Origin: Candidatus Obscuribacterales bacterium
Lineage (GTDB): Bacteria; Cyanobacteriota; Vampirovibrionia; Obscuribacterales; Obscuribacteraceae
DNA length: 64,000 bases
Assembly: GCA_021732025.1 (NCBI GenBank)
Contig: JAKFVU010000082.1
Location: 186,001-250,000, forward strand
Direction: 5' to 3'
In this document: one piece after another, positions 42,634-51,972 of the stretch
Numbering within the stretch: position 1 is the stretch's first letter
How the letters are laid out: every line of letters starts with the position of its first letter
Program-made: the position numbers and the translations under genes
The notes under the pieces: model-generated
The model's input: the letters and a program-made list of their open reading frames with translations, nothing else
Databases searched by the model: none
Told to the model about the DNA's origin: nothing

Positions 42634-45600
42634 TTAGCGGCTATCGCCTATTAGCTGAAAAGCTGCCCAATAGCGCGGATTAGCACGCGTCTTAATGGCC
42701 CCTGGTGAGGTAGGCATAGTGAGACCTTTTTCCATAAAGGCAATGGTCTTAAGTTGTGCATCTCTTAGCGCTCTGGCTTTGTGCTCACCTTTGAGGTAGT
42801 CGCGGTAGAAGGCTTCCATTTGATACTCGGTCATAACGTCGTCGACGTTCCACAATGTCACGAGTACTGATGGCGTACCGGCAATAATAAAGGCACGTGA
42901 AAGACCAGCCACACCATCACCGGTAATCTTGCCGCGACCGGTTTGGCAAGCAGAAAGAGTAACTAATTTGGCCTTAAGTGGTGGCAGTTGCAAAATATCT
43001 TTGACAGAAAGAATACCATCGTCATCACCAGTGGTGGCAAGTAAAACGGCCGAATCCATTGGTCTATCTTCGTCAATTAATCCGTGAGTAGCTAAATGGA
43101 TAACGCTACTCTTTGGGGCAAACTGGCGCAAAGTGGCTTTCGTTGCTTCTGTACCAATCTTGACAAACGAATTATCTTGGCCAAATAGTTCAGATATTTT
43201 CTTCACTTCACGCTCTGCGTAAGGTAGAGCACCGAGAACTGAGACAATATTGATTTTTGGATTGCCAAAAGCAAAGAGATGATCTTTACCACCAGGTAAG
43301 TCGGCACTGAGTTTCTGTGTAGCTCTAAAGACCCCAATAGCAGGAACCACTGCCAATGTGTGGTCTTCAATCAACAGCCGACCTGAGGGGTCAGTGAGGG
43401 CAGCAAACGGCACTTTGAAAAGCTCAGCCTGTGGTATCACTGTGATCACGTCATCGGCATTCTTAGGCAATTTAGCTTTGACCGGCTCAATCAAAATCTT
43501 ATACAAATCAATCAATAGTTGCTGTCTGCGTTGATTAGATGCAGCCAAGTCAGTAAGTGACTTAGGTGGTGTGATGATAGCTTGATATGCGCTTGTTACT
43601 TTCTTAATTAGGTCTTTATGGCCGATGGCAGACTCAGTGGCAATTTCGATTTCACCTTGCGGATTAACAAGCCAAATGTAGAGTTTGTCACCAGCAGCGA
43701 AATATTCAAGTACATAACCTTGAGAAGATTTGACTAGCTCTTTCAATTCTTTTAAGTCTGGTGCCTTGGCGTTTACTGGAGATAATGCAGTCTCAAGAGA
43801 AAGACCATGGGCCGAATCGACAGCGGTAAACTCGCGCGGAACTACCTGAACGCCGCGCATGGTTGATTGGCTATCAGAACTAACAGGGTTCAGACTAGTG
43901 TTGGCACTAGCAACAGTTGATGCGCTTTTAGGATTTGCTACGGTGGGTTTAGATAATGCTGATGCAGCAGCACTAGTTTGACCAGCAAAAGCATTTTGTC
44001 GACGCCCTTCCAGCAAGTCAAGAAAAGCTCTTGCTCTGCCCCTTTCGGCAATTTCTAGAGCCTCCTCATAGCGTTTCTGTTGAAACAGAAGTGCCACCAG
44101 TTGCTCAAAAGATCCACCGCGTAAATCGAGGGTGAAGGTCTTAGAGTCATCTCGAGAATACTGGCCCTTCTCTTTTTCAAAGAGGGCAATGGCTTGGCGC
44201 AACTTGCTTTCAGCTTGACTGCTTTGACCTAAAAGGCGCAGAGCCGAACCTTGTCCAATGGCGCAGTCCCACTCGCCTTCGAGCAGCGATACAGCCGCCG
44301 CCAAAGGTTCAGCTTTTTGATAATAAACTATTGCTTGCTCCAAATCAGCTTTGTTATTACCCTTGGTGCCTTGTATTAGTTTGCACAAACCAAGACCAAT
44401 ATAAGTACGCACTTGCCCCTTACGGTCGCCACTGGCAGTAAAGTCAGCAAGGGCCTTTTGATAACTGGCCAAGGCCAAGTCATATTGATCTTGCATAACA
44501 AGATACTGTGCATAGTTATAGTTAACAAAACCAATCAGCCGCTTGTAGGCGCCTGACGATTTTTCAGCTGGGCTGGCAGCCTCAAGCAGACCCATTACCT
44601 TTTTGTACTGAGCAAGGTAATCATTGCCTTTAATTTGTACATCAATATAAACGCAAGCAATACTATTTTCGGCTGAGGCTTCACCGACTTTGTTGCCACT
44701 AGCGCGATAGCATTCTGCTGCCTTTTGATAGAACTGCACGGCGGCTTCAGCCTGTCCTAGAGCGCGATAACAAAGAGCAATCGAATTATTGCAGTCGGCT
44801 TCCATATCTTTATCTTGCTGCTTAGCACCTTTAAGTTTTGCCGAAACTTCGACAAACTTACTCAGAGCCTTATCTGCATTGCCCGACAGATACTGGTCGT
44901 AAGCATACTCGTACAGAGCCAACAAATAATCGTCGACGTTCTTCACTTTGTAAGCAGTATTGGCTGCTTCTGTGTGTAGCCGCTGCGCTTCGCTAAAGTT
45001 TCCGCAATCAGCTTGGGCTGAGCCTAAACGCAAAAGTGCTTTGGCTAGTTTGCCCAAATTTTCGTCAGCACGAAAAACAGTGACTGCCCCTTCAAGAACA
45101 GTAAGCGCCTCTTTCGCTTGACCACGCATTAAATACTGGCTGCCTACCGCCATCAAAGCCGACGCTTGTCGCTCTCCCTCTCCAGCCGTTTCAAAGAATT
45201 GTGCCGCTCTTTTATAATCAGTCAGAGCTCCATCGAGGTCGCCAGTTTGCTCTTTGAGATTGGCCAAGTTAAGGGCAATCTGTCCTGCTTGCATTTGATT
45301 ATCAGGATCTTTTCCTAATAGATTCTGGGCTGCTTCGGCCTCAGCAATGCCTTTTGCGGCTTGACCCAAACGTTGATACACCAGGGCGAGGTTGAGCCTT
45401 GCTTGCGCTTCTCCAACAAAGTCAGAGGTCTTCTTAGCAGTGTCGCGGGCCTGCATGTAATATTGTTCGGCTTTGTCTAGCTGCTTGCTAAAAATACAAA
45501 GGCCACCTAAATCATTGGAAAGACGAATAATATACTGCTCGTTATTGGCAGTCTTAGCATCAGCAAGAGCTTCTAAATATGTCGCTTCAGCTAAATCGAA

Positions 45601-46035
45601 TTTCTTAGCGAAGCTTTGCACTAAGGCAATGCTGACAATGTCTTCAAAAACATCAGAGGCCTTACCAAGCTTACGGTCTATGACTAGGGCCTCTCGATAA
45701 TACTGTTCGGCTTGATCAAATTTACGCGCTTCGCCATAGGCTTTGGCTAAATTAAAGAGGGCTCGAGCCTGAACTTCTGGCTTACCGGAGCGAGCTTTGG
45801 CTAACTGTGCTTCAAGGTCAGCGATATTTTCATTTTTTGCACCATCGTTATTAGATTCGTCAGAAGGCGTAGTGAAGAGTGAACTACCCCCTGTATTATT
45901 TTCAGTCTGGCCTTGCCCCGACTTGTCAGTGTTCTTAGGAACTACTGTAGTTTTGCCCTGCACACTAAGCAGAGAAATTTGAGCGAAACTAAAAGATAGA
46001 GCTAGCGAAAGCGATAAGAGCCGATGCAATTTCAA
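42634..46035 (-). CDS. Exported TPR-CHAT protease
   Basis: A 1133-residue protein. A signal peptide (about residues 1-25, LSLSLALSFSFAQISLLS) is followed by a Ser/Asn-rich linker, then about ten or more TPR pairs (about residues 85-640; repeated A-x-x-Y-x-x-A patterns), a linker, and a CHAT domain at about residues 800-1130. The CHAT caspase-like dyad is complete: His984 in IHLATHG and Cys1030 in LSACQTG. CHAT proteases act in programmed death, defence or signalling, often activated by a TPR partner; here both are in one chain and the signal peptide puts it outside the cytoplasm. Start TTG 46035 has AGGACA upstream. It is the last gene of the operon with the FecR-like and kinase genes. Confidence 0.93.
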   Translation of the reverse strand: MKLHRLLSLSLALSFSFAQISLLSVQGKTTVVPKNTDKSGQGQTENNTGGSSLFTTPSDESNNDGAKNENIADLEAQLAKARSGKPEVQARALFNLAKAYGEARKFDQAEQYYREALVIDRKLGKASDVFEDIVSIALVQSFAKKFDLAEATYLEALADAKTANNEQYIIRLSNDLGGLCIFSKQLDKAEQYYMQARDTAKKTSDFVGEAQARLNLALVYQRLGQAAKGIAEAEAAQNLLGKDPDNQMQAGQIALNLANLKEQTGDLDGALTDYKRAAQFFETAGEGERQASALMAVGSQYLMRGQAKEALTVLEGAVTVFRADENLGKLAKALLRLGSAQADCGNFSEAQRLHTEAANTAYKVKNVDDYLLALYEYAYDQYLSGNADKALSKFVEVSAKLKGAKQQDKDMEADCNNSIALCYRALGQAEAAVQFYQKAAECYRASGNKVGEASAENSIACVYIDVQIKGNDYLAQYKKVMGLLEAASPAEKSSGAYKRLIGFVNYNYAQYLVMQDQYDLALASYQKALADFTASGDRKGQVRTYIGLGLCKLIQGTKGNNKADLEQAIVYYQKAEPLAAAVSLLEGEWDCAIGQGSALRLLGQSSQAESKLRQAIALFEKEKGQYSRDDSKTFTLDLRGGSFEQLVALLFQQKRYEEALEIAERGRARAFLDLLEGRRQNAFAGQTSAAASALSKPTVANPKSASTVASANTSLNPVSSDSQSTMRGVQVVPREFTAVDSAHGLSLETALSPVNAKAPDLKELKELVKSSQGYVLEYFAAGDKLYIWLVNPQGEIEIATESAIGHKDLIKKVTSAYQAIITPPKSLTDLAASNQRRQQLLIDLYKILIEPVKAKLPKNADDVITVIPQAELFKVPFAALTDPSGRLLIEDHTLAVVPAIGVFRATQKLSADLPGGKDHLFAFGNPKINIVSVLGALPYAEREVKKISELFGQDNSFVKIGTEATKATLRQFAPKSSVIHLATHGLIDEDRPMDSAVLLATTGDDDGILSVKDILQLPPLKAKLVTLSACQTGRGKITGDGVAGLSRAFIIAGTPSVLVTLWNVDDVMTEYQMEAFYRDYLKGEHKARALRDAQLKTIAFMEKGLTMPTSPGAIKTRANPRYWAAFQLIGDSR

Positions 46036-46044
46036 AAGTTTGTC

Positions 46045-47034
46045 CTATTTGCTTAGATTAGTATTGCTGACAAAGCCCTGCTGACCGTTCATGTAGTTTA
46101 GCACTGCAGCCATTTTTGACAGGTCGCCCATGATTCGACGTTCTTTTACGCCACTAGTAGTCTGGCTCAAGTCAACCAATAAGTCAGAGCTCGTCAAAAC
46201 CGATTCGAGTGAAAACTCACTGACTGCTAAAACGTTTGACTCGACAAAGCCAAAACGCCTACGGCCTATGCCATCATGGGGGTGCAGGTCGGCCCGAGTG
46301 AGTGCATGGTCGCTAGAGACTATTTCATGGCCAACCTTTACTGCTATAGCCAGCGGTTGGCTGACAATGGGCTCATGACTAGATTCTTTACTGTTTTCTT
46401 GGCTTTCAGTAATAATTTTGGAACTAACATTAGAGGCGTGTACTTTGATTTTCACAGCCTCACCGTGTCCGGTTAAATTTAGAACCCGCAGCAGTCCGTC
46501 GTTATATGTGACTATGACATCGGCGTCTGCAGAAACAGAAACATCACCTTGAGGCGTATTAATAATGCCCAAGCGCGACGGCCGCCTTACCGAAACCAAA
46601 ATAGAGCCACTATCGAGTTTGACAGTAGCCAGACTAGGCCTGGTAAAGCGAGCATTCTCTAGGCTTCTGACCAATATTCCTTCTTCATCTTGTTTTACTT
46701 GATCAAGATTTGGAAATTGACCAGATAGCTTTTGCACAGCCCCTGCTGGATTTAAGTTAGGCATAGTAACGGTGCTGTTAAACATGCCCATACTAAAGTT
46801 TGTGTAGTCAGTTGGTATCAAAGGCACAGTGTCTCTGCCGCCGTGAACGGGCAGCACGGGCATAACTGGCGGTGCTTGCACTGGGCTTATTGGTGCCATC
46901 ACCTGGGGAGTTGGTGGCGAATAGGTCGGCGTGAATGAAAAAGAACTAGGGTCGGCCAACGCTGAGCCGCAAGAAAGCCACGCCCCTGCGGCGAGAGAAA
47001 TATTGGCTAGAGCTAGTTTACCTATGGTATTCAT
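46045..47034 (-). CDS. Exported FecR-like protein
   Basis: A 329-residue protein with a signal peptide (about residues 1-27) and a Pro/Val-rich stretch (residues 30-65). The central region VKLDSGSILVSVRRPSRLGIINTPQGDVSVSADADVIVTYNDGLLRVLNL has the beta-helical pattern of a FecR-type domain. The C-terminal third is charged and disordered. In cyanobacterial relatives FecR-like domains occur beside CHAT genes; in other bacteria FecR controls a sigma factor. It lies 9 bases before the CHAT gene and 29 bases after the kinase gene. The assignment is by pattern only. Confidence 0.6.
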   Translation of the reverse strand: MNTIGKLALANISLAAGAWLSCGSALADPSSFSFTPTYSPPTPQVMAPISPVQAPPVMPVLPVHGGRDTVPLIPTDYTNFSMGMFNSTVTMPNLNPAGAVQKLSGQFPNLDQVKQDEEGILVRSLENARFTRPSLATVKLDSGSILVSVRRPSRLGIINTPQGDVSVSADADVIVTYNDGLLRVLNLTGHGEAVKIKVHASNVSSKIITESQENSKESSHEPIVSQPLAIAVKVGHEIVSSDHALTRADLHPHDGIGRRRFGFVESNVLAVSEFSLESVLTSSDLLVDLSQTTSGVKERRIMGDLSKMAAVLNYMNGQQGFVSNTNLSK

Positions 47035-47063
47035 GACATTGTCTACTACCAGTAAACTTCAAA

Positions 47064-48305
47064 TTAGGAAGGGCTGTTCTTCTTCAAGAGCACGGCGTTG
47101 AGGGCATGCTCAACATCAAGTCTTAACTCGGTAGCTGTCTGATAGCGCTCATCAGGGTTCTTCTTTAACAGCTTATCAACAATCGGCTGAAAGAGATTGT
47201 TCTCTGCTAGTTCAGGACGCACCTCGGCCATTGTTGGCGCATCCTCAAGTAAATGCTTCATCAGAATAGATTCAGCACTCTCACCATCGAATGGCACGCG
47301 GCCAGTGAGCATTTCAAACATCATAATGCCGATGCCGTAAAGATCGGTGCGCATATCAATGGGTCGATCTTTGAGCTGCTCTGGGGCAATATATTCAGGA
47401 GTACCGACCATACGGCCAGTCTTAGTCAACTTCTTACTACCGTGAACAAAGTTAGAAATACCAAAGTCTACAATCTTCACCCAGTCTGGTCTATCCGATT
47501 TGTGTTGCAGCAGAACATTGTCTGGTTTCAGATCTCGGTGAATAATTCCTGAAGTGTGCGCTTCTTGTAGGCCACGGCAAATCTGAATGATGATATTAGC
47601 AGTGGTGGCATAGGGTAAAGCACCAGAGTTGTGTATCTTGTCGGCTAAAGACTCACCCTTGATGTATTCCATCACCAAGTATGGCTCTTTACCGTTAATC
47701 AAGCCGACATCATAAACCGAGACGATATTAGGGTGATTAAGCTTAGCTGTGAGCTTACACTCTCGCTCAAAGCGCTCTACCGAATTGCGATTCGATAGTA
47801 ACCATCCTTGCATTACTTTGATTACAACAGTTCTTTCCATCTGCACATGGTGAGCGCGATAGACAACGGCCATGCCGCCTTCACCAAGAACTGACTGCAC
47901 CAGGTACTTTTTATCAATTGTTTTGCCAATCAATTCAGAATATGGTGCTTCTGCATCGGCACCAAGTAGGCGGTCGTCAGCGGCAAGTTGCGCTGCACTG
48001 GTGGCTGGAGGTAAAACTGGCACTATTTGCGTCTCTACCGACTGAGTGCCATCTAAGCTACGTGACCCCTCACCAGAGTTTGTCTGATTCATCTCTCTTT
48101 GCGTTTTCATAACCTGCAAGGAGCTGCGATCAAAGGCACAAAAGCTGGCATAACCTGGATAAAAACGACCACAAACTGAGCAGACTTTTCTTGAAGCTTG
48201 GCCTTCTTGAGCTAGAGAGAGGTCGGTGCCATCAAAGCCACAAAACTTAGAAGTGGCTGGCAGAGCGCGAGCACATGTAGGGCAATTGATCTCAGAGGCA
48301 GTCAT
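47064..48305 (-). CDS. Cytoplasmic serine/threonine protein kinase with double half-zinc-ribbon N-terminus
   Basis: A 413-residue Hanks-type kinase. Two Cys motifs open it: C8-x2-C11-x10-C22 and C42-x2-C45-x10-C56, the same spacing as in the kinase at 2968-5181. A disordered linker leads to the kinase domain at about 125-395: glycine loop G141-E-G-G-M, Lys163 in VIKVM, HRD at 256-258 and the DFG Asp at 280, all present. No membrane helix is seen, so it is cytoplasmic unless held by a partner. Its ATG is next to the stop of the zinc-ribbon/PEGA gene (1-base gap), so the two are coupled. The kinase may act on that partner or on the sigma-like protein upstream. Confidence 0.94.
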   Translation of the reverse strand: MTASEINCPTCARALPATSKFCGFDGTDLSLAQEGQASRKVCSVCGRFYPGYASFCAFDRSSLQVMKTQREMNQTNSGEGSRSLDGTQSVETQIVPVLPPATSAAQLAADDRLLGADAEAPYSELIGKTIDKKYLVQSVLGEGGMAVVYRAHHVQMERTVVIKVMQGWLLSNRNSVERFERECKLTAKLNHPNIVSVYDVGLINGKEPYLVMEYIKGESLADKIHNSGALPYATTANIIIQICRGLQEAHTSGIIHRDLKPDNVLLQHKSDRPDWVKIVDFGISNFVHGSKKLTKTGRMVGTPEYIAPEQLKDRPIDMRTDLYGIGIMMFEMLTGRVPFDGESAESILMKHLLEDAPTMAEVRPELAENNLFQPIVDKLLKKNPDERYQTATELRLDVEHALNAVLLKKNSPS

Positions 48306-48306
48306 C

Positions 48307-49071
48307 TCATTTACCTAATTTGCCAGTGGCGTCAACTCGCTTATCGTAACCAAGAATATTCAATTTGGATTTCAGCAAGTCTACAGTTTCTACAATTGAG
48401 TCACTGCCTGGCACGGTTAGTATAACTCGATAAAATCCAGCATCAATATCTGGTATCACAAGCGAACCTTTTGTTGTCTGACCGACAGTGTAGTGTGTGC
48501 GATCTTTCGATTCGACAACCACTCTCACAGTTGGCTGCTTAGTGAAAATTACCAAACCCTCTTTCTGGGCGTTCATGGTCAGTAAATTGTAGGCCTCGGC
48601 TAGAGTGGGGCCGTTAAACAAATAGGCAAGGGCAGCTCCAGAAAGCAAACCAAGCACGATGAAGGTGAAGATAGAGGAGAATCCATGGCTCGTTTTGCCG
48701 TCGGGTCGAGTTTTATAGACCGTGGGTGTAGCCGGCTGGCTCGGCCTATCCGCTGGCTCTACTGTCCGCAAATCTTCAACCGGCTCAACTTCAAACTGCG
48801 ATAATTCGCTGGTGAACCGAGCCAAAGCTTCAGGATTAGCAGCTTTCGCTACAAAGGTCTTGATGTCAGCGCCACAAAATATGCAGTAGCGATTGTTCAG
48901 TTCGTCGGCTCTGCCGCAACTTTTACACTGCCTCTTCTTGATGCCTTGAATATCGCGTTGAGCCTGAACACTTGACGACAGCACCTTGCCACATTTAAGG
49001 CAAAAGGCCATCTCAGAGCTGTTCTGCTCTCCACAACTTTGACAATCAACTAAACTAGCGCTCGTTTGCAT
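48307..49071 (-). CDS. Zinc-ribbon membrane protein with PEGA-like domain
   Basis: A 254-residue protein. Two complete zinc ribbons come first: C10-x2-C13 with C24-x2-C27, and C49-x2-C52 with C63-x2-C66. A linker leads to a membrane helix (SIFTFIVLGLLSGAALAYLF, about residues 129-150), and the C-terminal 100 residues form a PEGA-like beta domain (VRVVVESKDRTHYTVG through GFYRVILTVPG), outside the cytoplasm. PEGA domains bind surface structures or sense the envelope. It lies just before the kinase gene and may carry signals to it; this is inferred from layout only. Confidence 0.75.
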   Translation of the reverse strand: MQTSASLVDCQSCGEQNSSEMAFCLKCGKVLSSSVQAQRDIQGIKKRQCKSCGRADELNNRYCIFCGADIKTFVAKAANPEALARFTSELSQFEVEPVEDLRTVEPADRPSQPATPTVYKTRPDGKTSHGFSSIFTFIVLGLLSGAALAYLFNGPTLAEAYNLLTMNAQKEGLVIFTKQPTVRVVVESKDRTHYTVGQTTKGSLVIPDIDAGFYRVILTVPGSDSIVETVDLLKSKLNILGYDKRVDATGKLGK

Positions 49072-49139
49072 CTGCCGATTGTACCGAACTTACGGCCAAA
49101 CGGGAAATGGACTAGCTATAGCAGTTGAAGTGCCGCCAC

Positions 49140-50393
49140 TTAAAGTTCTGTCATTTCAAGGTCACAGGCCTTGATGGTGTCAGCCATATCTGTGGCATCA
49201 AGCAGGGCAAGGGCTTCATTAATTGAATCAATACCAGAGTCACCACTACTGTGGGTGGCATAGGCCGGCTGCAATGCCAATTGCTGGAAGGCCATACCGA
49301 TTTCGTCAGCAGTAGCTGCCATAAAACCAATCGTAGCCTGGCGCTTGTTTTTGATTGTCAGGGCCAAATCGACGGCCACAGCGTTCTTAACCAATTGCTT
49401 TACAGCATCGGCAGCACTCACTCCAGCCAAGACTTTCGCTAAGACTGACTGGGCAATATTGGCTGGAACAGTGCTTGTTCTGGATAATTCAGATGCAGCC
49501 AAGTCATTTAATAGCGCCTTTCTGAAAGCTGGTCCCTTAATTTCGCCACCAAAGCGCTCACCCGTCACCATAACCTGGTGGCGAATTTCTTCTTTGCTGA
49601 GCTTGGTGAAGCGAGCAGCCAACTTGTCGCTCGCTTTTTCCACAACACTGTTCCAACGACCAGCCGCTAGCAAAACTTTGGTCACGCGAGAGGCGGGTAG
49701 CTTATAGCCAATCGCTTCTACAGCGGCCATTGTTTCTTCAGACCAATTTGAACAAAGGTATGAAAAAATCTGTTTCTGCCGAGCGACAATCAAGCGACTT
49801 TTGTCATTGAGCAGCTCATTGACGTCACTTTTAAAATTAACTAACTTGCTCACTGAAGGTAGGTTAAGAACAGCCTTACCAGTTAAATCAACCATCAACT
49901 GGGCTAAATCAAAATCAGCACTAGCATGCTCGACACTGGCTTCGTTGATGCGAATAGGATCAGCGTCTCTTAAGCCATCTTCAGCCTTGAGCCAGGCACC
50001 GGCAGTAATGTGACCAACCACAGTGCCACCATGAATACCGTTGAGCTTAACAAGCAAGCTGCCCATGCTCAAATAGGGCGAGCCCACCAGAGCGCGACAA
50101 ATTACAGCTTCACCATCATCGTCGATTGCTCTGACGTCGATGCGATGGCCATTGACGACGATGTCACTGACACCCAGGCCAGCAGCCAGAACATCAGACT
50201 GATTCATGCAAAGTTCGTTGTCTAAAATCAAGCCAAGTTCGCAATCAAGTTCGATCACAGCTTCTTCAGCGACCAACCTAGCCAACTCTTGGCGAAATTG
50301 AACACCTTGGCGGTTAGCACGCATTTGCGCCATTCTTACCACTTCGGGGCTCAATTCTATTTGCTTCTGATTGTTTGCATTATGGCTAGACAT
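49140..50393 (-). CDS. DUF1822-like protein (417 aa)
   Basis: A soluble protein whose first 170 residues recall the cyanobacterial DUF1822 pattern: an N-terminal helix near ELSPEVVRMAQMRANRQG, then QELARLVAEEAVIELDCELG, MNQSDVLAAGLGVSDIVVNGHRI, and a strand-rich part GSLLVKLNG and GTVVGHITA, with a final helix DLAQLMVDL. DUF1822 genes in cyanobacteria are often beside a sigma-factor gene, as here. The remaining 230 residues are helical and unlike DUF1822. The match is by memory of the pattern and is tentative. It lies 68 bases after the sigma-like gene and upstream of the zinc-ribbon/PEGA gene. Confidence 0.5.
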   Translation of the reverse strand: MSSHNANNQKQIELSPEVVRMAQMRANRQGVQFRQELARLVAEEAVIELDCELGLILDNELCMNQSDVLAAGLGVSDIVVNGHRIDVRAIDDDGEAVICRALVGSPYLSMGSLLVKLNGIHGGTVVGHITAGAWLKAEDGLRDADPIRINEASVEHASADFDLAQLMVDLTGKAVLNLPSVSKLVNFKSDVNELLNDKSRLIVARQKQIFSYLCSNWSEETMAAVEAIGYKLPASRVTKVLLAAGRWNSVVEKASDKLAARFTKLSKEEIRHQVMVTGERFGGEIKGPAFRKALLNDLAASELSRTSTVPANIAQSVLAKVLAGVSAADAVKQLVKNAVAVDLALTIKNKRQATIGFMAATADEIGMAFQQLALQPAYATHSSGDSGIDSINEALALLDATDMADTIKACDLEMTEL

Positions 50394-50461
50394 TGGATTT
50401 CTCCCAGTTCGACAAAAAAAATTGAATGTTCACATAGCCATCAACTACAGCTTCACGAAAA

Positions 50462-51913
50462 TTAGTCGGATATTCCAAGACAAGTTTTCTGCCTCAAAAT
50501 TAGCCACTCCCGGTTGTCAGGGGCAAGGTATTCTTCCAACTCAGACCAGGTGGTAAAAGGCCGACCACGAATGATGCGGTCAACCATCTGACCGGCCAAA
50601 CCTAAAGTAGTAAGGTTTTCGCTCTCAGTTGAATTGAGATCTAGACGGCGGTCGCCAGTCGACGGTGGTTTGAGGGCCGCCCCCCGTTTAATAGCATCAG
50701 CCAAAGCCGCTTGAGTAAGAACCTGAGCGCGAATGGCTTCATCGAAGCTAGTAAAAGGCCGTTTCGCTGCGAATTTTTGCGCCATTTCTTTGGGCAAACC
50801 TAGAATATCGATCAAGTCACGGGTAGTGCAAGAGTTCACTTCAAGAGGTACAAAGGCAGCTACACCGCCATTTTTGGCAATATCTTCAAGGCGGTTGGCC
50901 TTGACCACACCGGCGTCAACCAGCTCACCGAGGCTGTAATATTGACGGTTTGCTAACAATCTCTCAACTTCACCCTCAGTCAAACTGAGCTGGTGAGACA
51001 ACTCGCGCCGTGAAGCTGTATTGACGTTGATGTCTGCCTGCCAGCAATCGGCCACTCCAGGTAGCTTTTTGCGCACCTGCGAGCGAATCATATCGAGCCC
51101 TTTGTCTAGTAGAACCTGACAGCGAGCAATTTTGCGTGCTTGTGTTTCGCCAGCAATCTTGAGCAGATCACATACTTCGCGCATGGTTAGCTCAACACCA
51201 ACTTGCGACTTTTCAGTGAGACCAAGTCCAAACATACAATCGACCACTACTAAAGGCTCTCTAGAGTGGCTAATGTCTACCAGCATGGCCTTTAGCTCGT
51301 CTCTAAGTTGATTCAGTTGAGTTACTTGCTCGCCTGATATAGCCTTGCTTTCGGGGGCATATTTGACGTCATCGGCCGTGGCCGAACGGGGGTCTTCTTG
51401 CTCTGGGTCAAGATTGAGATCTTGTAGAGTTTCACGCTCCCACTGCCACTCGTCTTTTATGTAGTCGACAACAGCGTTCTGCACTGACCTTTGTACGTAG
51501 GCCGGCAACAAGACCTTGAATCCATCAGCACTTTTGTTGGTGAGGTGACGCTCAAGGACGCCTTCCATTTTGGTGGAGAGTTCAACAGCCATCGAGATCG
51601 CCTGGCCTTTTTGCCAGTCAAATGGATGTTTGCGCTGAGCCCAGAAACGCTTCAAGTTCTGGTTGCTGCCAAACATTTTGGCAATCATGGGCTGATAATA
51701 ATGGTCTCGCAGCAACTTGTTGAGAATTAGCCGTTGGCCACCAAGGGTGGAAGCCTTCATATATATAGCTTTGGCACCCAGACGTTCGAACAACTGGTAG
51801 GTGCTGACATCTTTGCCGTCGCCTGCCGCTTTACTGACCACGCTATCGAGCACAGCCTGCCACTCAGGGGCGAGGGATAAAATTTCTTGTAGTTCAGTAC
51901 GGCTGCTTAACAA
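50462..51913 (-). CDS. Sigma-70-like protein fused to three helix-hairpin-helix units
   Basis: A 483-residue soluble protein. The N-terminal half is helical and resembles a divergent sigma-70-type factor: a region-2-like block around residues 130-165 (LLPAYVQRSVQNAVVDYIKDEW) and a region-4-like helix-turn-helix at about residues 240-280 (LTMREVCDLLKIAGETQARKI). The C-terminal half carries three ComEA-like helix-hairpin-helix units (starts near INVNTASRREL at 295, EVNSCTTRDL at 358 and LDLNSTESENL at 424), each with N-x-x-x-x-x-L and a later FxxxxEL-like part. Such units bind DNA non-specifically. It is the first gene of the six-gene run; TTG start with AGGA upstream. Confidence 0.55.
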   Translation of the reverse strand: MLSSRTELQEILSLAPEWQAVLDSVVSKAAGDGKDVSTYQLFERLGAKAIYMKASTLGGQRLILNKLLRDHYYQPMIAKMFGSNQNLKRFWAQRKHPFDWQKGQAISMAVELSTKMEGVLERHLTNKSADGFKVLLPAYVQRSVQNAVVDYIKDEWQWERETLQDLNLDPEQEDPRSATADDVKYAPESKAISGEQVTQLNQLRDELKAMLVDISHSREPLVVVDCMFGLGLTEKSQVGVELTMREVCDLLKIAGETQARKIARCQVLLDKGLDMIRSQVRKKLPGVADCWQADINVNTASRRELSHQLSLTEGEVERLLANRQYYSLGELVDAGVVKANRLEDIAKNGGVAAFVPLEVNSCTTRDLIDILGLPKEMAQKFAAKRPFTSFDEAIRAQVLTQAALADAIKRGAALKPPSTGDRRLDLNSTESENLTTLGLAGQMVDRIIRGRPFTTWSELEEYLAPDNREWLILRQKTCLGISD

Positions 51914-51972
51914 TGAATTCCTACATACTATCGATTGAATATCTTTAGAGTGCCTTTCAAGCCCCTCATTAA

